DNA of 64,000 nt from assembly GCF_007176755.1 (NCBI RefSeq), contig NZ_BJTV01000001.1:558001-622000 (forward strand). The letters run 5' to 3'. The stretch is from Streptomyces sp. 1-11. GTDB taxonomy: Bacteria; Actinomycetota; Actinomycetes; Streptomycetales; Streptomycetaceae. The notes beneath the pieces were generated by a model. That model was not told the origin of the DNA, made no database searches, and saw only the letters and a program-made list of their open reading frames with translations. Of this stretch, positions 1 through 9,919 are shown one piece after another; within the stretch, counting starts at the first letter, position 1; each line of letters starts with the position of its first letter. Made by a program: the position numbers and the translations under genes.

Positions 1-515
1 CGGCCCACCATCGCCGAGGCCACGGTGGAGATGGCGAGGGTGACGACGACGGCGCCGCCGAGCCCGACCAGGATGCCCGCGTCCTTGGCCTTGGCGACGA
101 GGGGGTTCTCCTCGCTGTCGGGCAGCTCCCACACCGCGCGCAGGCAGTCGCGCACCTGGCCGACCCAGCCCATGCCGGTGAACAGCAGCAGGGCGCCGGC
201 GATGACCCCGACGGTGCCGGCGTTCTCCACCAGGGAGTTGATGTCGAGCTGGTCGGAGATGCCCGGGATCTGCTCGGCGATCTTGTTCTGCAGGTTCCTC
301 TGCTGGGACCGGCTGAGCGTGGCGGCGCCGACGGTGGCGGCCAGCGTCAGCAGCGGGAACAGCGCGACGAAGCTGACGAAGGTCATCGCGGCGGCCAGTC
401 GCGTCCACTTCACCCGGTCCAGGCGCTCGTAGGAACGCCAGGCGTGCGTGGCCGTCAGACGGGTGACGATCGGCCCGATGCCGGGGAGCTTCTTCAGCCA
501 GTCCATGGTCGGCAT
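1..515 (-). CDS. YihY/BrkB-family inner-membrane protein (3' part off window)
   Basis: About 171 N-terminal residues are present; the C-terminus lies beyond the window start. The protein begins MPTMDWLKKLPGIGPIV. It then has the family's amphipathic stretch (WRSYERLDRVKWTRLAAAMT), a first membrane segment (FVSFVALFPLLTLAATVGAA), a loop QNKIAEQIPGISDQLD, and two more hydrophobic segments around residues 105-120 and 145-165. This order is typical of the YihY/virulence-factor BrkB family (once called RNase BN), polytopic membrane proteins of unsettled function. Two in-frame ATGs (515 and 506) are possible starts and neither has a strong Shine-Dalgarno. The gene is divergent from the SDR gene at 650. 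The family call is confident; a cellular role cannot be given. Confidence 0.85.
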   Translation of the reverse strand, partial: MPTMDWLKKLPGIGPIVTRLTATHAWRSYERLDRVKWTRLAAAMTFVSFVALFPLLTLAATVGAATLSRSQQRNLQNKIAEQIPGISDQLDINSLVENAGTVGVIAGALLLFTGMGWVGQVRDCLRAVWELPDSEENPLVAKAKDAGILVGLGGAVVVTLAISTVASAMVG

Positions 516-649
516 CTGCCCGCGCGACCGGGAACCGATGTGCGGGCGACGGCGGCACTGTTCAGTGACATCCCACTAATCACCCGTTCCGCCGCACCGA
601 ACCATGTTCCCTGGCCAGACGCCCATAAGTGGACGATACGGTCACCGGC

Positions 650-1405
650 ATGTCCGACCTCGAACCCCTCCCCCGGTCCCTGCTCGTCCTCGGCGGCACC
701 TCCGAGATCGCGCTCGCCACGGTGCGCCGCCTGATCGCCCGCGGCGCCCGGACCGTGCGGCTGGCGGGACGGCCCTCGCCCGCTCTGGAGCAGGCGGCCC
801 GGAGCCTGCGCGCGCTGGGCGCGGACGTGCGCACCGTGGCCTTCGACGCCCTCGATCCCGAGTCCCACGAGCCGGTCCTCGGCGAGGTGTTCGCCGAGGG
901 CGGCGTCGACCTGGTGCTGCTGGCCTTCGGCATCCTCGGCGACCAGGCCCACGACGAGCGCGAACCGCTGCGCGCCGTGCGGGTCGCGCAGACCAACTAC
1001 ACCGGAGCCGTGTCGGCGGGCCTGGTGGCGGCCCGCGCGCTGCAGACCCAGGGCCACGGGTCGCTGGTGGTCCTCTCCTCCGTCGCCGGCGACCGGGCCC
1101 GCCGCGTGGACTTCATCTACGGCTCCAGCAAGGCCGGGCTCGACACCTTCGCCCAGGGTCTCGGCGACGCGCTGTACGGCACCGGGGTGCACGTCATGGT
1201 CGTACGCCCCGGGTTCGTCCTCACCCGCGGGACGGCCGGGCTGCCCCGGGCCCCGTTCGCCACCACCCCGGAGGCGGTCGCCACGGCCGTCGAACTGGGC
1301 CTGCGCCGCCGCTCGGAGACGGTGTGGGTGCCGGGCGTGCTCCGTCCGGTGACGGCGGTCCTGCGGCACGTGCCGCGGTCGGTGTTCCGCCGGCTGCCCC
1401 TCTGA
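650..1405 (+). CDS. SDR-family reductase, DprE2-like
   Basis: A 251-residue short-chain dehydrogenase. Near the N-terminus it has the nucleotide-binding glycine motif LVLGGTSEIALATVRRLI, and mid-protein the catalytic Tyr-x3-Lys as YGSSKAGLD preceded by the Ser of VLSSVAG. Length and motifs resemble the family annotated as decaprenylphospho-beta-D-erythro-pentofuranosid-2-ulose 2-reductase (DprE2), which in mycobacteria makes the arabinose donor for arabinan. Streptomyces lack mycobacterial arabinogalactan, so the substrate here is uncertain; 'SDR oxidoreductase' is the safe level. The start is the ATG at 650; a GTG at 629 in frame is an alternative. It converges on the 2'-5' RNA ligase-like gene with about 20 bp between stops. 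Confidence 0.85.
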   Translation: MSDLEPLPRSLLVLGGTSEIALATVRRLIARGARTVRLAGRPSPALEQAARSLRALGADVRTVAFDALDPESHEPVLGEVFAEGGVDLVLLAFGILGDQAHDEREPLRAVRVAQTNYTGAVSAGLVAARALQTQGHGSLVVLSSVAGDRARRVDFIYGSSKAGLDTFAQGLGDALYGTGVHVMVVRPGFVLTRGTAGLPRAPFATTPEAVATAVELGLRRRSETVWVPGVLRPVTAVLRHVPRSVFRRLPL

Positions 1406-1426
1406 GCGCCCCGGGCGGGGCGGCGG

Positions 1427-2005
1427 CTACCGGCTGGCGATCGTGCCGCGGTCCAGGTGGCCCGCCTGCGGCGGCACCACGGAGCCGCCGAACGGGTACT
1501 CGCGCAGCTTGCGCCACACGCCGTCGGCGCCCTGCTCGTGCAGCGCGAACCCGGTGCACGGCCACTCGGCCCGGAAGCCGGCCAGCTCGGCGAAGGCGAG
1601 GTCCATCGCCGCCTCGCCGATGCCGTGCGCGACCGTGACGTGCGGGTGGTACGGGAACTGCAGCTCACGCGGCACGGGCCCGGAGGCGTCCCGGATCCGC
1701 TGCTGCAGCCAGGCGCAGTCCTCCGCGCCCTGGACCACGCAGACGTAGACGACCGGCGACAGCGGCCGGAAGGTGCCGGTGCCGGACAGCCGCATCGGGA
1801 ACGGCCGCCCGGCCGCCGCGACCCCTCTGAGGTGGGCGTCCACCGCCGGCAGGTCGGCCGCGTCCACCTCGGTCGGCGGCAGCAGGGTGACGTGCGAGGG
1901 GATGCCGTGGGCCGCGACGTCGCCGAAGCCCGCGCGCCGCTGCTGGAGCAGGCTGCCGTGAGGCTCCGGGACGGCGACAGAAACGCCGATCGTTACGGTC
2001 CCCAC
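1427..2005 (-). CDS. 2'-5' RNA ligase / 2H phosphoesterase family protein
   Basis: 192 residues with the two HxT motifs that define the 2H phosphoesterase (LigT/CPDase) superfamily: H38-V-T40 in SHVTLLPP and H122-V-T124 in HPHVTVAHG. The two histidines act together on cyclic or 2'-5' phosphodiester bonds in characterised members; the physiological RNA substrate in actinobacteria is not known. Full length for the family. It lies downstream of trpS on the same strand with a 147-bp gap that contains only short imperfect hairpins, so it may be read from its own promoter. The start codon follows a weak purine stretch and is taken from family length. Confidence 0.85.
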   Translation of the reverse strand: MGTVTIGVSVAVPEPHGSLLQQRRAGFGDVAAHGIPSHVTLLPPTEVDAADLPAVDAHLRGVAAAGRPFPMRLSGTGTFRPLSPVVYVCVVQGAEDCAWLQQRIRDASGPVPRELQFPYHPHVTVAHGIGEAAMDLAFAELAGFRAEWPCTGFALHEQGADGVWRKLREYPFGGSVVPPQAGHLDRGTIASR

Positions 2006-2152
2006 GTCGTCTCCCCTCGTCGTGTCTGTTTTCTTCTCACCCGTCGGTTATCGACTGTACGGCCACGGGTGTCCCGTGGGCAGGCGCGGCGGCAGTGATG
2101 TGCAGCGCTCCGCCCGCCCGGGTGCGCGTGCGGTCGCACGCCCGGGTGCCGC

Positions 2153-3953
<1,801 letters not shown>

Positions 3954-3956
3954 GGG

Positions 3957-5408
3957 TCAGCCGAGGTCGACCTCGGGGTAGAGCGGGAAGCCCGCGACCA
4001 GGTCGGTGGCCCGGTGCGAGATCTCGTCCGCGATCTTGGGGTCGAGGACGTGCTGGGCCTTGGAGGGGGCGCCGGACTTGGTGGTGCCGGGCTCGGTGGT
4101 GGTCAGGACCCGGTCGATGAGGCCGGCCACCTCGTCCATCTCGGCGGTGCCGAGGCCCCGGGTGGTCAGGGCGGGGGTGCCGACCCGGATGCCGGAGGTG
4201 TACCAGGCGCCGTTCGGGTCGGCCGGGATGGCGTTGCGGTTGGTGACGATGCCGGAGTCCAGCAGGGCGGCCTCGGCCTGGCGGCCGGTGAGGCCGTAGG
4301 AGCCGGCCACGTCGATCAGGTTGAGGTGGTTGTCGGTGCCGCCGGTGACCAGGGTGGCGCCGCGGCGCGTCAGGCCCTCGGCCAGGGCGCGGGAGTTGTC
4401 GACGATGCGGCGGGCGTAGTCCTGGAAGGCGGGCTGCCGGGCCTCGGCGAGGGCGACGGCCTTGGCGGCCATCACGTGCGGCAGCGGGCCGCCGAGCACC
4501 ATCGGGCAGCCCCGGTCGACCTGGTCCTTCAGGGAGTCGTCGCACAGCACCATGCCGCCGCGCGGGCCGCGCAGGGACTTGTGGGTGGTCGTGGTGACGA
4601 TCTGGGCGTGCGGGACCGGGTCGAAGTCGCCGGTCAGGACCTTGCCGGCGACCAGGCCCGCGAAGTGGGCCATGTCGACCATCAGGGTCGCCCCGACCTC
4701 GTCGGCGATCTCCCGCATGATCCGGAAGTTCACCAGGCGCGGGTAGGCGGAGTAGCCGGCGACGATGATCAGCGGCTTGAACTCGCGGGCCTGGGCGCGC
4801 AGCGCGTCGTAGTCGATGAGACCGGTGGCCGGGTCGGTGCCGTAGGACCGCTGGTCGAACATCTTTCCCGAGATGTTCGGGCGGAAGCCGTGGGTGAGGT
4901 GGCCGCCGGCGTCCAGGGACATGCCGAGCATGCGCTGGTTGCCGAAGGCCTGGCGCAGCTGGGCCCAGTCGGCCTCGGTGAGGTCGTTGACCTGGCGGGC
5001 GCCGGTCTTCTCCAGGAACGGCACCTCGACGCGGTCGGCGAGCACGGCCCAGAAGGCGACGAGGTTGGCGTCGATGCCGGAGTGCGGCTGGACGTAGGCG
5101 TGCCGGGCGCCGAACAGCTCGCGGGCGTGCTCGGCGGCCAGGGACTCGACGGTGTCGACGTTGCGGCAGCCGGCGTAGAAGCGGCGGCCGACGGTGCCCT
5201 CGGCGTACTTGTCGCTGAACCAGTTGCCCATCGCCAGCAGGGTGGCCGGGGAGGCGTAGTTCTCGGAGGCGATCAGCTTGAGCATCGCGCGCTGGTCGGT
5301 GACCTCCTGGCCGATGGCGTCGGCGACCCGGGGTTCGACCGTGCGGATGACGTCGAGGGCGGCGCGGAAGGCCGTTGACTCGGTGGAGAGGGGCTTCTGC
5401 TCTGGCAT
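3957..5408 (-). CDS. glyA: Serine hydroxymethyltransferase
   Basis: A 483-residue PLP enzyme interconverting serine and glycine with transfer of a one-carbon unit to tetrahydrofolate. The Schiff-base lysine is K277 in [15 protein letters not shown], and the cofactor-binding D245/H248 pair is in MVDMAHFAG. It is about 60 residues longer than the common 420-residue GlyA, partly from an insertion near residues 128-160, which matches a long actinobacterial subtype. Start ATG 5408 follows CGGAGG with good spacing. It is led by a ZTP riboswitch at 5446-5530, so expression should rise when 10-formyl-THF is short and ZTP builds up. Confidence 0.96.
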   Translation of the reverse strand: MPEQKPLSTESTAFRAALDVIRTVEPRVADAIGQEVTDQRAMLKLIASENYASPATLLAMGNWFSDKYAEGTVGRRFYAGCRNVDTVESLAAEHARELFGARHAYVQPHSGIDANLVAFWAVLADRVEVPFLEKTGARQVNDLTEADWAQLRQAFGNQRMLGMSLDAGGHLTHGFRPNISGKMFDQRSYGTDPATGLIDYDALRAQAREFKPLIIVAGYSAYPRLVNFRIMREIADEVGATLMVDMAHFAGLVAGKVLTGDFDPVPHAQIVTTTTHKSLRGPRGGMVLCDDSLKDQVDRGCPMVLGGPLPHVMAAKAVALAEARQPAFQDYARRIVDNSRALAEGLTRRGATLVTGGTDNHLNLIDVAGSYGLTGRQAEAALLDSGIVTNRNAIPADPNGAWYTSGIRVGTPALTTRGLGTAEMDEVAGLIDRVLTTTEPGTTKSGAPSKAQHVLDPKIADEISHRATDLVAGFPLYPEVDLG

Positions 5409-5445
5409 GGGGACCTCCGGACGGCGTGCGTTCAGCGTTCACGTT

Positions 5446-5530
5446 CGGCCCAGGCGCACGGCACTGTTTCCCGTTCGGGCCGCTCCCCGATGGTCCGTCC
5501 CATCCCTGCGCGCCAGTCACGACCCGCTGA
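5446..5530 (-). promoter_or_regulatory. ZTP (pfl) riboswitch in the glyA leader
   Basis: Read on the minus strand, the leader contains the hallmark blocks of the pfl/ZTP aptamer in order: GGGTCGTGACTGGCGCG, a variable stem, ACCATCGGGGAGCGGCC, and GCCGTGCGCCTGGGCC. The first and last blocks are nearly invariant in the Rfam-type consensus as I recall it. A TAGGCT hexamer at about 5533-5538 is a plausible -10 just upstream. The class senses ZTP/ZMP, the alarmone made when 10-formyl-THF is lacking, and commonly controls glyA, folD or purH; here it precedes glyA only, while folD and purH in this window lack it. Confidence 0.9.
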
Positions 5531-5598
5531 TCAGCCTACCGGGCGCGCCGGAACCGGGAGATCCCGCGTCCACCATGCGAGCGGCGATAGGAAGGGGC

Positions 5599-5640
5599 CA
5601 CCGTCGTGTCCGGGAGAGTCACCGTCGTATCCGGGAGAGG
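5599..5640 (+). repeat. 21-bp tandem duplication carrying two Shine-Dalgarno copies
   Basis: Two adjacent 21-bp copies (5599-5619 and 5620-5640) of the unit CACCGTCGTnTCCGGGAGAG differ at two positions. Each holds a GGGAGAG ribosome-binding element; the second one is the presumed Shine-Dalgarno of rocD (GTG at 5643), though the spacing is tight. Confidence 0.8.
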
Positions 5641-5642
5641 CC

Positions 5643-6851
5643 GTGACCACTGCTGAAGACCTCATCGCCGCCGCCGACGCGCACAGCGCGCACACCTACC
5701 ACCCGCTGCCGGTCGTCGTGGCCACGGCGGAGGGGGCGTGGGTGACGGACGTGGCGGGACGCCGGTACCTGGATCTGCTCGCCGGGTACTCCGCGCTGAA
5801 CTTCGGGCACGGCAACCGGCGTCTGGTGCGGGCGGCCGAGCGGCAGCTCGCGCGGGTGACGCTGACGTCCCGCGCCTTCCACCACGACCGCTTCGCGGCC
5901 TTCTGCACCGAGCTGGCGGAGCTGTGCGGCATGGAGATGGTGCTGCCCGTGAACAGCGGCGCCGAGGCGGTGGAGAGCGCGGTGAAGACGGCCCGCAAGT
6001 GGGGCTACCGGGTGAAGGGGGTGCCGGCGGAGATGGCCAAGGTGGTGGTCGCGGGCGGCAACTTCCACGGGCGCACGACGACGGTGATCAGCTTCTCGAC
6101 CGACCCGCAGGCCCGGGCGGACTTCGGGCCGTACACGCCGGGGTTCGAGATCGTGCCGTACGGGGACCTGACGGCGATGCGGCGGGCGCTCACCGAGAAC
6201 ACCGTCGCCGTGCTGCTGGAGCCCATCCAGGGCGAGTCGGGGGTGATCGTGCCGCCGGCCGGCTATCTGGCCGGGGTGCGGGAGCTGACCCGGGAGCGGA
6301 ACGTGCTCTTCGTCGCCGACGAGATCCAGTCGGGGCTGGGCCGGACCGGGCGCACCTTCGCGTGCGAGCACGAGGACGTGGTGCCGGACGTGTACGTGCT
6401 GGGCAAGGCGCTGGGCGGCGGCATCCTGCCGGTGTCGGCGGTGGTGTCGAGCGCGGAGGTGCTCGGCGTGTTCCGGCCGGGCGAGCACGGGTCGACGTTC
6501 GGTGGCAACCCGCTGGCCTGCGCGGTGGCGCTGGAGGTGATCGCGATGCTGCGCACCGGCGAGTACCAGGCGCGCGCGGCCGAGCTGGGCGAGCGGCTGC
6601 ACCGGCGCCTGCGCGGGCTGCTCGGCACGGGCGCGGTGACCGCGGTGCGCGGGCGCGGGCTGTGGGCGGGCGTGGACGTCGCGCCGCGGGCCGGCACCGC
6701 GCGCCAGGTCTCGGAGCGGCTGGTGGAGCGCGGGGTGCTGGTGAAGGACGCCCACGGCCCGACGGTCCGGATCTCGCCGCCGCTGGTCGTCACCGAGGAG
6801 GACCTGGACTGGGGGCTCGACCGGCTGGCGGCCGTGCTGGACGGCGCGTAG
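5643..6851 (+). CDS. rocD: Ornithine--oxo-acid aminotransferase
   Basis: 402 residues, class III PLP aminotransferase that converts ornithine and 2-oxoglutarate to glutamate semialdehyde and glutamate in arginine/ornithine catabolism. It has the class III features LLEPIQGESGVIVPP, the aspartate in LFVADEIQSGLGRTG, and the PLP lysine in VLGKALGGGILPVSAVV, then GSTFGGNPLACAVA. The fold and length match OAT rather than acetylornithine transaminase, but the two are close relatives. Start GTG 5643 gives the normal N-terminus VTTAEDLIAAAD; the longer upstream frame crosses the 21-bp repeat and is rejected. It is divergent from glyA and converges on the ATP-grasp ligase gene. Confidence 0.92.
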   Translation: MTTAEDLIAAADAHSAHTYHPLPVVVATAEGAWVTDVAGRRYLDLLAGYSALNFGHGNRRLVRAAERQLARVTLTSRAFHHDRFAAFCTELAELCGMEMVLPVNSGAEAVESAVKTARKWGYRVKGVPAEMAKVVVAGGNFHGRTTTVISFSTDPQARADFGPYTPGFEIVPYGDLTAMRRALTENTVAVLLEPIQGESGVIVPPAGYLAGVRELTRERNVLFVADEIQSGLGRTGRTFACEHEDVVPDVYVLGKALGGGILPVSAVVSSAEVLGVFRPGEHGSTFGGNPLACAVALEVIAMLRTGEYQARAAELGERLHRRLRGLLGTGAVTAVRGRGLWAGVDVAPRAGTARQVSERLVERGVLVKDAHGPTVRISPPLVVTEEDLDWGLDRLAAVLDGA

Positions 6852-6853
6852 GG

Positions 6854-6985
6854 CCGGTCGCGGAAGCGGCCTCGCCGCCCGGAGGGCGGCCGCGCGGCGA
6901 CGGGTGCGCGGCGTCCGGTGCGCGGCGTCGGGTGCGCGGCGTCCGGTGCGCGGCGTCGCGCGGCGGAGGGCGCTTCCGCGGCCGG
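6854..6985. terminator. Long inverted repeat between convergent genes
   Basis: The arm 6854-6868 (CCGGTCGCGGAAGCG) is complementary to 6971-6985 (CGCTTCCGCGGCCGG) at 14 of 15 positions. It lies between the stops of rocD and the ATP-grasp ligase gene, so it may end transcription from both sides. The 102-nt loop is unusually long and holds the 14-bp repeats listed separately. Confidence 0.55.
6903..6958. repeat. 14-bp tandem repeat, four copies
   Basis: Four head-to-tail copies of GGTGCGCGGCGTCS (S = C or G, alternating C, G, C, G) occupy 6903-6958. They are in the loop of the inverted repeat between rocD and the ATP-grasp ligase gene and outside any credible reading frame. Confidence 0.85.
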
Positions 6986-6987
6986 GA

Positions 6988-8172
6988 CTAGAGGATCACG
7001 TGCGGGAGGAAGCGGGCGTACCCGTCGGTGACCAGACCCGACGACTCGCGGATGCCGAGGCCGGCGGGTTCGTCGCGGACGGTCCAGGCGCCGAGGACGA
7101 CGTGGTTGCCGTCGAAGGCGGGCAGCGGGGCGAGCTGCTGGTAGCAGCAGGGTTCGTCGCGCACGGCCGCGGGGGCGCCCGACTCGTGCACGGTGACGCC
7201 CTCGCCCTCCCGGCCCAGCAGCGGCTTGGCCACGTAACCGGTGGTCCGGGCCAGTTCGCGGGGGCCGTCGAGGTGGGCGGGGAGCAGGTTCGGGTGGCCG
7301 GGGTACAGCTCCCAGAGGACGGCCAGCAGGGCCTTGTTGCTGAGCAGCATCTTCCAGGCGGGTTCGATCCACAGGGTGGTGCCGCTGCCGCCGCCGTTGT
7401 CGAGGGTGTCGAGGACGTGCCCGGCGAACGCGTCGGTGGTGAGCCACTCCCAGGGGTAGAGCTTGAAGACGGCGCGGATGAACCGCAGTCGGTCGTCCAC
7501 GAACCGGCCGGAGAGGGTGTCCCAGCCGATCTCCTCCATGGTGATCCAGTCGGTGGCGAGTCCGGCCTGCTCGGCGGTCTCCTTCAGGTAGGCGACCGTC
7601 ATCAGGTCCTCGCCGAGTTCGTCGGCCGAGGAGTGCGCGAAGTGCAGCGGGCTGCCCGGCGGCAGCAGTGCGGCCTGCTCTCGCCAGGCGTCGACCAGGC
7701 GCTCGTGCAGGGAGTTCCACTGGTCGGCGCGGGGGAAGCGCTCCTCCATCCAGAACCACTGGGGCGAGGCGGCCTCGACCAGCGAGGTGGGGGTGTCCGC
7801 GTTGTACTCCAGCAGTTTCGCCGGGCCGGTGCCGTCGTACCGGAGGTCGAAGCGGCCGTAGACGGACGGCAGTTCGGCGCGGCGGCGCCAGGCCTCGGCG
7901 ACGGCCGCGACGACCCGCGGGTCGGTGATGCCGAGGTCGGCGAAACGGTCCTGCGCCACGATGTGCCCGGCGGCGGCCAGGCACATGCGGTGCAGTTCCG
8001 CGACCGTCTCCTCCAGCGCCTCGACCTCCTCCAGGGAGAAGGCGTAGTAGGCGCTCTCGTCCCAGTAGGGGCGTAGGGAGCCGTCGGGGTGGCGGGTGAG
8101 CGGATAGACGAGCCCCTGCTCCTCGACGGTCCGCTGCCAGCCGGGGCGGGGGGTGATGGTCCGGCGTTCCAT
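6988..8172 (-). CDS. Glutathionylspermidine synthase-like ATP-grasp ligase (YgiC type)
   Basis: 394 residues of the glutathionylspermidine synthase / pre-ATP-grasp family. Visible signatures are the N-terminal VYPLTRHPDGSLRPYWDESAYY region, the substrate-loop segment RFDLRYDGTGPAKLLEYNAD, and the ATP-grasp core with WKMLLSNKALLAVLWELYP and AKPLLGREGEGV. Characterised relatives form amide bonds between a peptide carboxylate and an amine. Actinobacteria do not make glutathione and the YgiC subgroup has no proven substrate, so the product is unknown. The gene starts 13 bp after the stop of a lipoprotein gene, giving a two-gene operon that resembles the enterobacterial ygiB-ygiC pair. Confidence 0.88.
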   Translation of the reverse strand: MERRTITPRPGWQRTVEEQGLVYPLTRHPDGSLRPYWDESAYYAFSLEEVEALEETVAELHRMCLAAAGHIVAQDRFADLGITDPRVVAAVAEAWRRRAELPSVYGRFDLRYDGTGPAKLLEYNADTPTSLVEAASPQWFWMEERFPRADQWNSLHERLVDAWREQAALLPPGSPLHFAHSSADELGEDLMTVAYLKETAEQAGLATDWITMEEIGWDTLSGRFVDDRLRFIRAVFKLYPWEWLTTDAFAGHVLDTLDNGGGSGTTLWIEPAWKMLLSNKALLAVLWELYPGHPNLLPAHLDGPRELARTTGYVAKPLLGREGEGVTVHESGAPAAVRDEPCCYQQLAPLPAFDGNHVVLGAWTVRDEPAGLGIRESSGLVTDGYARFLPHVIL

Positions 8173-8185
8173 GGTGATCCGGCGG

Positions 8186-8527
8186 TCAGCCGCCGGAGCC
8201 GCCCTTGCCGCCGCCGAAGCCCCCGCGGTGCACCCCGCCGCCGCCCGAGGAGCCGCCCGAGCCCTTGGACGGCTTGGTGAAGGAGCCGCCGGAGGCCCAG
8301 GAGCCCTTCTTCTTGCCGCCGTAGTACCAGGAGCCGTTCACCGGGACCTTGGCGGACTTGCAGCTCTTGTCGGAGACGACCTTGTAGCCCTTGCCCATGC
8401 GGTAGCTGTCCCGGTCGACGCAGCGCTTGTCCGGGTCGGAGGAGCAGGCCGTCAGGGCGGCGGCCAGCAGGCCCATGCCGCCGAGGACGACCGTGGTGGA
8501 GCGCAGTCGCGCGCGCGTGTTCGCCAT
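8186..8527 (-). CDS. Lipoprotein, Gly/Ser-rich, YgiB-like context
   Basis: 113 residues. An N-terminal basic stretch and hydrophobic segment lead to the lipobox LTAC, so the mature protein should start at Cys28 with a diacylglyceryl anchor. The body has two further cysteines (KRCVDRDSY and DKSCKSAK), then a basic tyrosine-rich patch (GSWYYGGKKKGSW) and a disordered Gly/Ser tail. The spacing of 13 bp to the downstream ATP-grasp ligase gene shows co-expression. By context it is the partner lipoprotein of the ligase, as YgiB is to YgiC; the sequence alone gives no function. Confidence 0.8.
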   Translation of the reverse strand: MANTRARLRSTTVVLGGMGLLAAALTACSSDPDKRCVDRDSYRMGKGYKVVSDKSCKSAKVPVNGSWYYGGKKKGSWASGGSFTKPSKGSGGSSGGGGVHRGGFGGGKGGSGG

Positions 8528-8621
8528 GTGGTGTCTCCCCCGTCTGCTGTGCGGTGTGCGGCGGTCAGCCTAGGCGTCCGGCCGCGGGTCCCCGCAACGG
8601 GGCATGCGAACCCGCCCTCCC

Positions 8622-8731
8622 CTAGGTCCTGTCGTCGAATTCCCGTCGTCCGCCCGGAGGGCGGGCCCTGCGGCGTCAGGAGTGCGTGCATGGCGTCGCA
8701 GGGCAGACGGGAATTCGACGACAGGACCTAG
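8622..8731. mobile_element. MITE-like hairpin element, 110 bp, CTAG ends
   Basis: A perfect 26-bp terminal inverted repeat: 8622-8647 reads CTAGGTCCTGTCGTCGAATT followed by CCCGTC, and 8706-8731 is its exact reverse complement. Inside lie a second paired block (8665-8672 GCCCTGCG with 8697-8704 CGCAGGGC) and a small hairpin at 8650-8664. The outermost CTAG at each end fits the target duplication typical of IS5-family elements (YTAR), so this looks like a non-autonomous derivative. It has no coding capacity. It ends 9 bp before the start codon of the DMT permease gene and follows the lipoprotein promoter region. Confidence 0.75.
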
Positions 8732-8740
8732 AGTCGGTCC

Positions 8741-9577
8741 GTGCTGTTCGGAATGGTGTGCGCCCTCGGCGCTGCGGTCTGCTTCGGTACCGCGACGGTG
8801 TTGCAGGCGATGGCCGCGCGGCAGGCCGGTGCCGGCGGCGGCGAAGTGGCCCTGCTGCTGCGGGCGCTGCGGCAGTGGCGGTACCTGGCCGGGCTGGCGC
8901 TGGACGGGCTGGGTTTCCTGTTCCAGATCGCGGCGCTGCGCTCGATCCCGATCTACGCGGTGAGCGCGGCGCTGGCCTCCAGCCTCGCGGTGACGGCGGT
9001 GGTGGCGGCACGCCTGCTGCGGGCGCGGCTGAGCGGCACGGAGTGGGGCGCGGTGGGCGTGGTGTGCGCCGGGCTCGCGATGCTGGGCCTGGCGTCCGGG
9101 CCGGAGGGCGCGGAGGGCGGTTCGCAGGCCCTGAAGTGGACGATGCTGGCGACGGCGGCCGGCATGGCGGTGCTCGCTCTGCTGGGCGGGCGGCTGTCGG
9201 GGCGGATGCGGGCCCTGGTCCTGGGTCTCGGGGCGGGTTTCGGGTTCGGCGTGGTGGAGGTGGCGGTCCGGCTGGTCGACTCGCTGCGGCCGGCCGCGCT
9301 GTTCACCAACCCGGCGTTCTACGCCCTCCTGACCGGCGGCGCCGCCGCCTTCGTGCTGCTGACCTCGGCCCTGCAGCGCGGCTCGGTGACCACGGCGACG
9401 GCCGGCATGGTGATCGGCGAGACGATCGGCCCGGCGGCGGTGGGCGTCGTCTGGCTCGGCGACCGCACCCGGGAGGGCCTGACCTGGCTGGCCGCCCTCG
9501 GCTTCGCGGTGGCGGTGACGGGCGCGCTGGCCCTGGCACGCTTCGGGGAGGCCCCGGCCGTGGCGGAGGAAGACTGA
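8741..9577 (+). CDS. DMT-superfamily (EamA-like) membrane transporter
   Basis: 278 residues with about nine to ten hydrophobic segments arranged as two repeats, as in drug/metabolite transporters. The first repeat starts MVCALGAAVCFGTATVLQAMA; the second runs from residue ~130 and ends with TTATAGMVIGETIGPAAVGVVWLGD, a typical terminal-helix signature. The substrate cannot be read from sequence. The start is GTG 8741, only 9 bp after a MITE-like element, so the ribosome-binding region (AGGACCTAG) is formed by the element's end. A strong hairpin at 9610-9632 ends the transcript. Confidence 0.82.
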   Translation: MLFGMVCALGAAVCFGTATVLQAMAARQAGAGGGEVALLLRALRQWRYLAGLALDGLGFLFQIAALRSIPIYAVSAALASSLAVTAVVAARLLRARLSGTEWGAVGVVCAGLAMLGLASGPEGAEGGSQALKWTMLATAAGMAVLALLGGRLSGRMRALVLGLGAGFGFGVVEVAVRLVDSLRPAALFTNPAFYALLTGGAAAFVLLTSALQRGSVTTATAGMVIGETIGPAAVGVVWLGDRTREGLTWLAALGFAVAVTGALALARFGEAPAVAEED

Positions 9578-9609
9578 GCCCGCCGCGGAGAGAAGCGGGC
9601 AAGCGGAGA

Positions 9610-9632
9610 GGGCGGTCGGCTGCCGACCGCCC
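9610..9632 (+). terminator. Rho-independent-type hairpin after the DMT gene
   Basis: GGGCGGTCGGC (9610-9620) pairs perfectly with GCCGACCGCCC (9622-9632) and is followed by TCCTTGCT. It lies 33 bp after the stop codon of the permease gene. Confidence 0.75.
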
Positions 9633-9919
9633 CTCCTTGCTCACCTCAGCCGCGCGCGGCCATCCGCAGGAACTCCCCGCCCGCCGGCCTACGTCTCCCC
9701 ACCCGCGCCCGAGTCAGCCCCCGACTCCATACAGCCCTCCCCCCAACTGATCGCAAACTGGGGCAGGTTGACTCGTGTGAGTGAACTCTGAGCAGCGAAA
9801 GCTTTCTTCACTCGACGCGTTCATCCGCACACTCTCGGTGCGGTACGGTCACCCCAACAGCACACAAACAACTCGGCCCCCGCAACGGCGGCAACCGTTC
9901 GCGAGGGCCTGAACCACTA
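9633..9919. other. Intergenic region upstream of the accessory island
   Basis: 287 bp without a credible gene. It is noticeably less GC-rich around 9740-9850 than the flanking core (for example GAAAGCTTTCTTCACTCG) and is probably the promoter region of the HTH gene at 9920. No operator could be defined. Confidence 0.5.
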
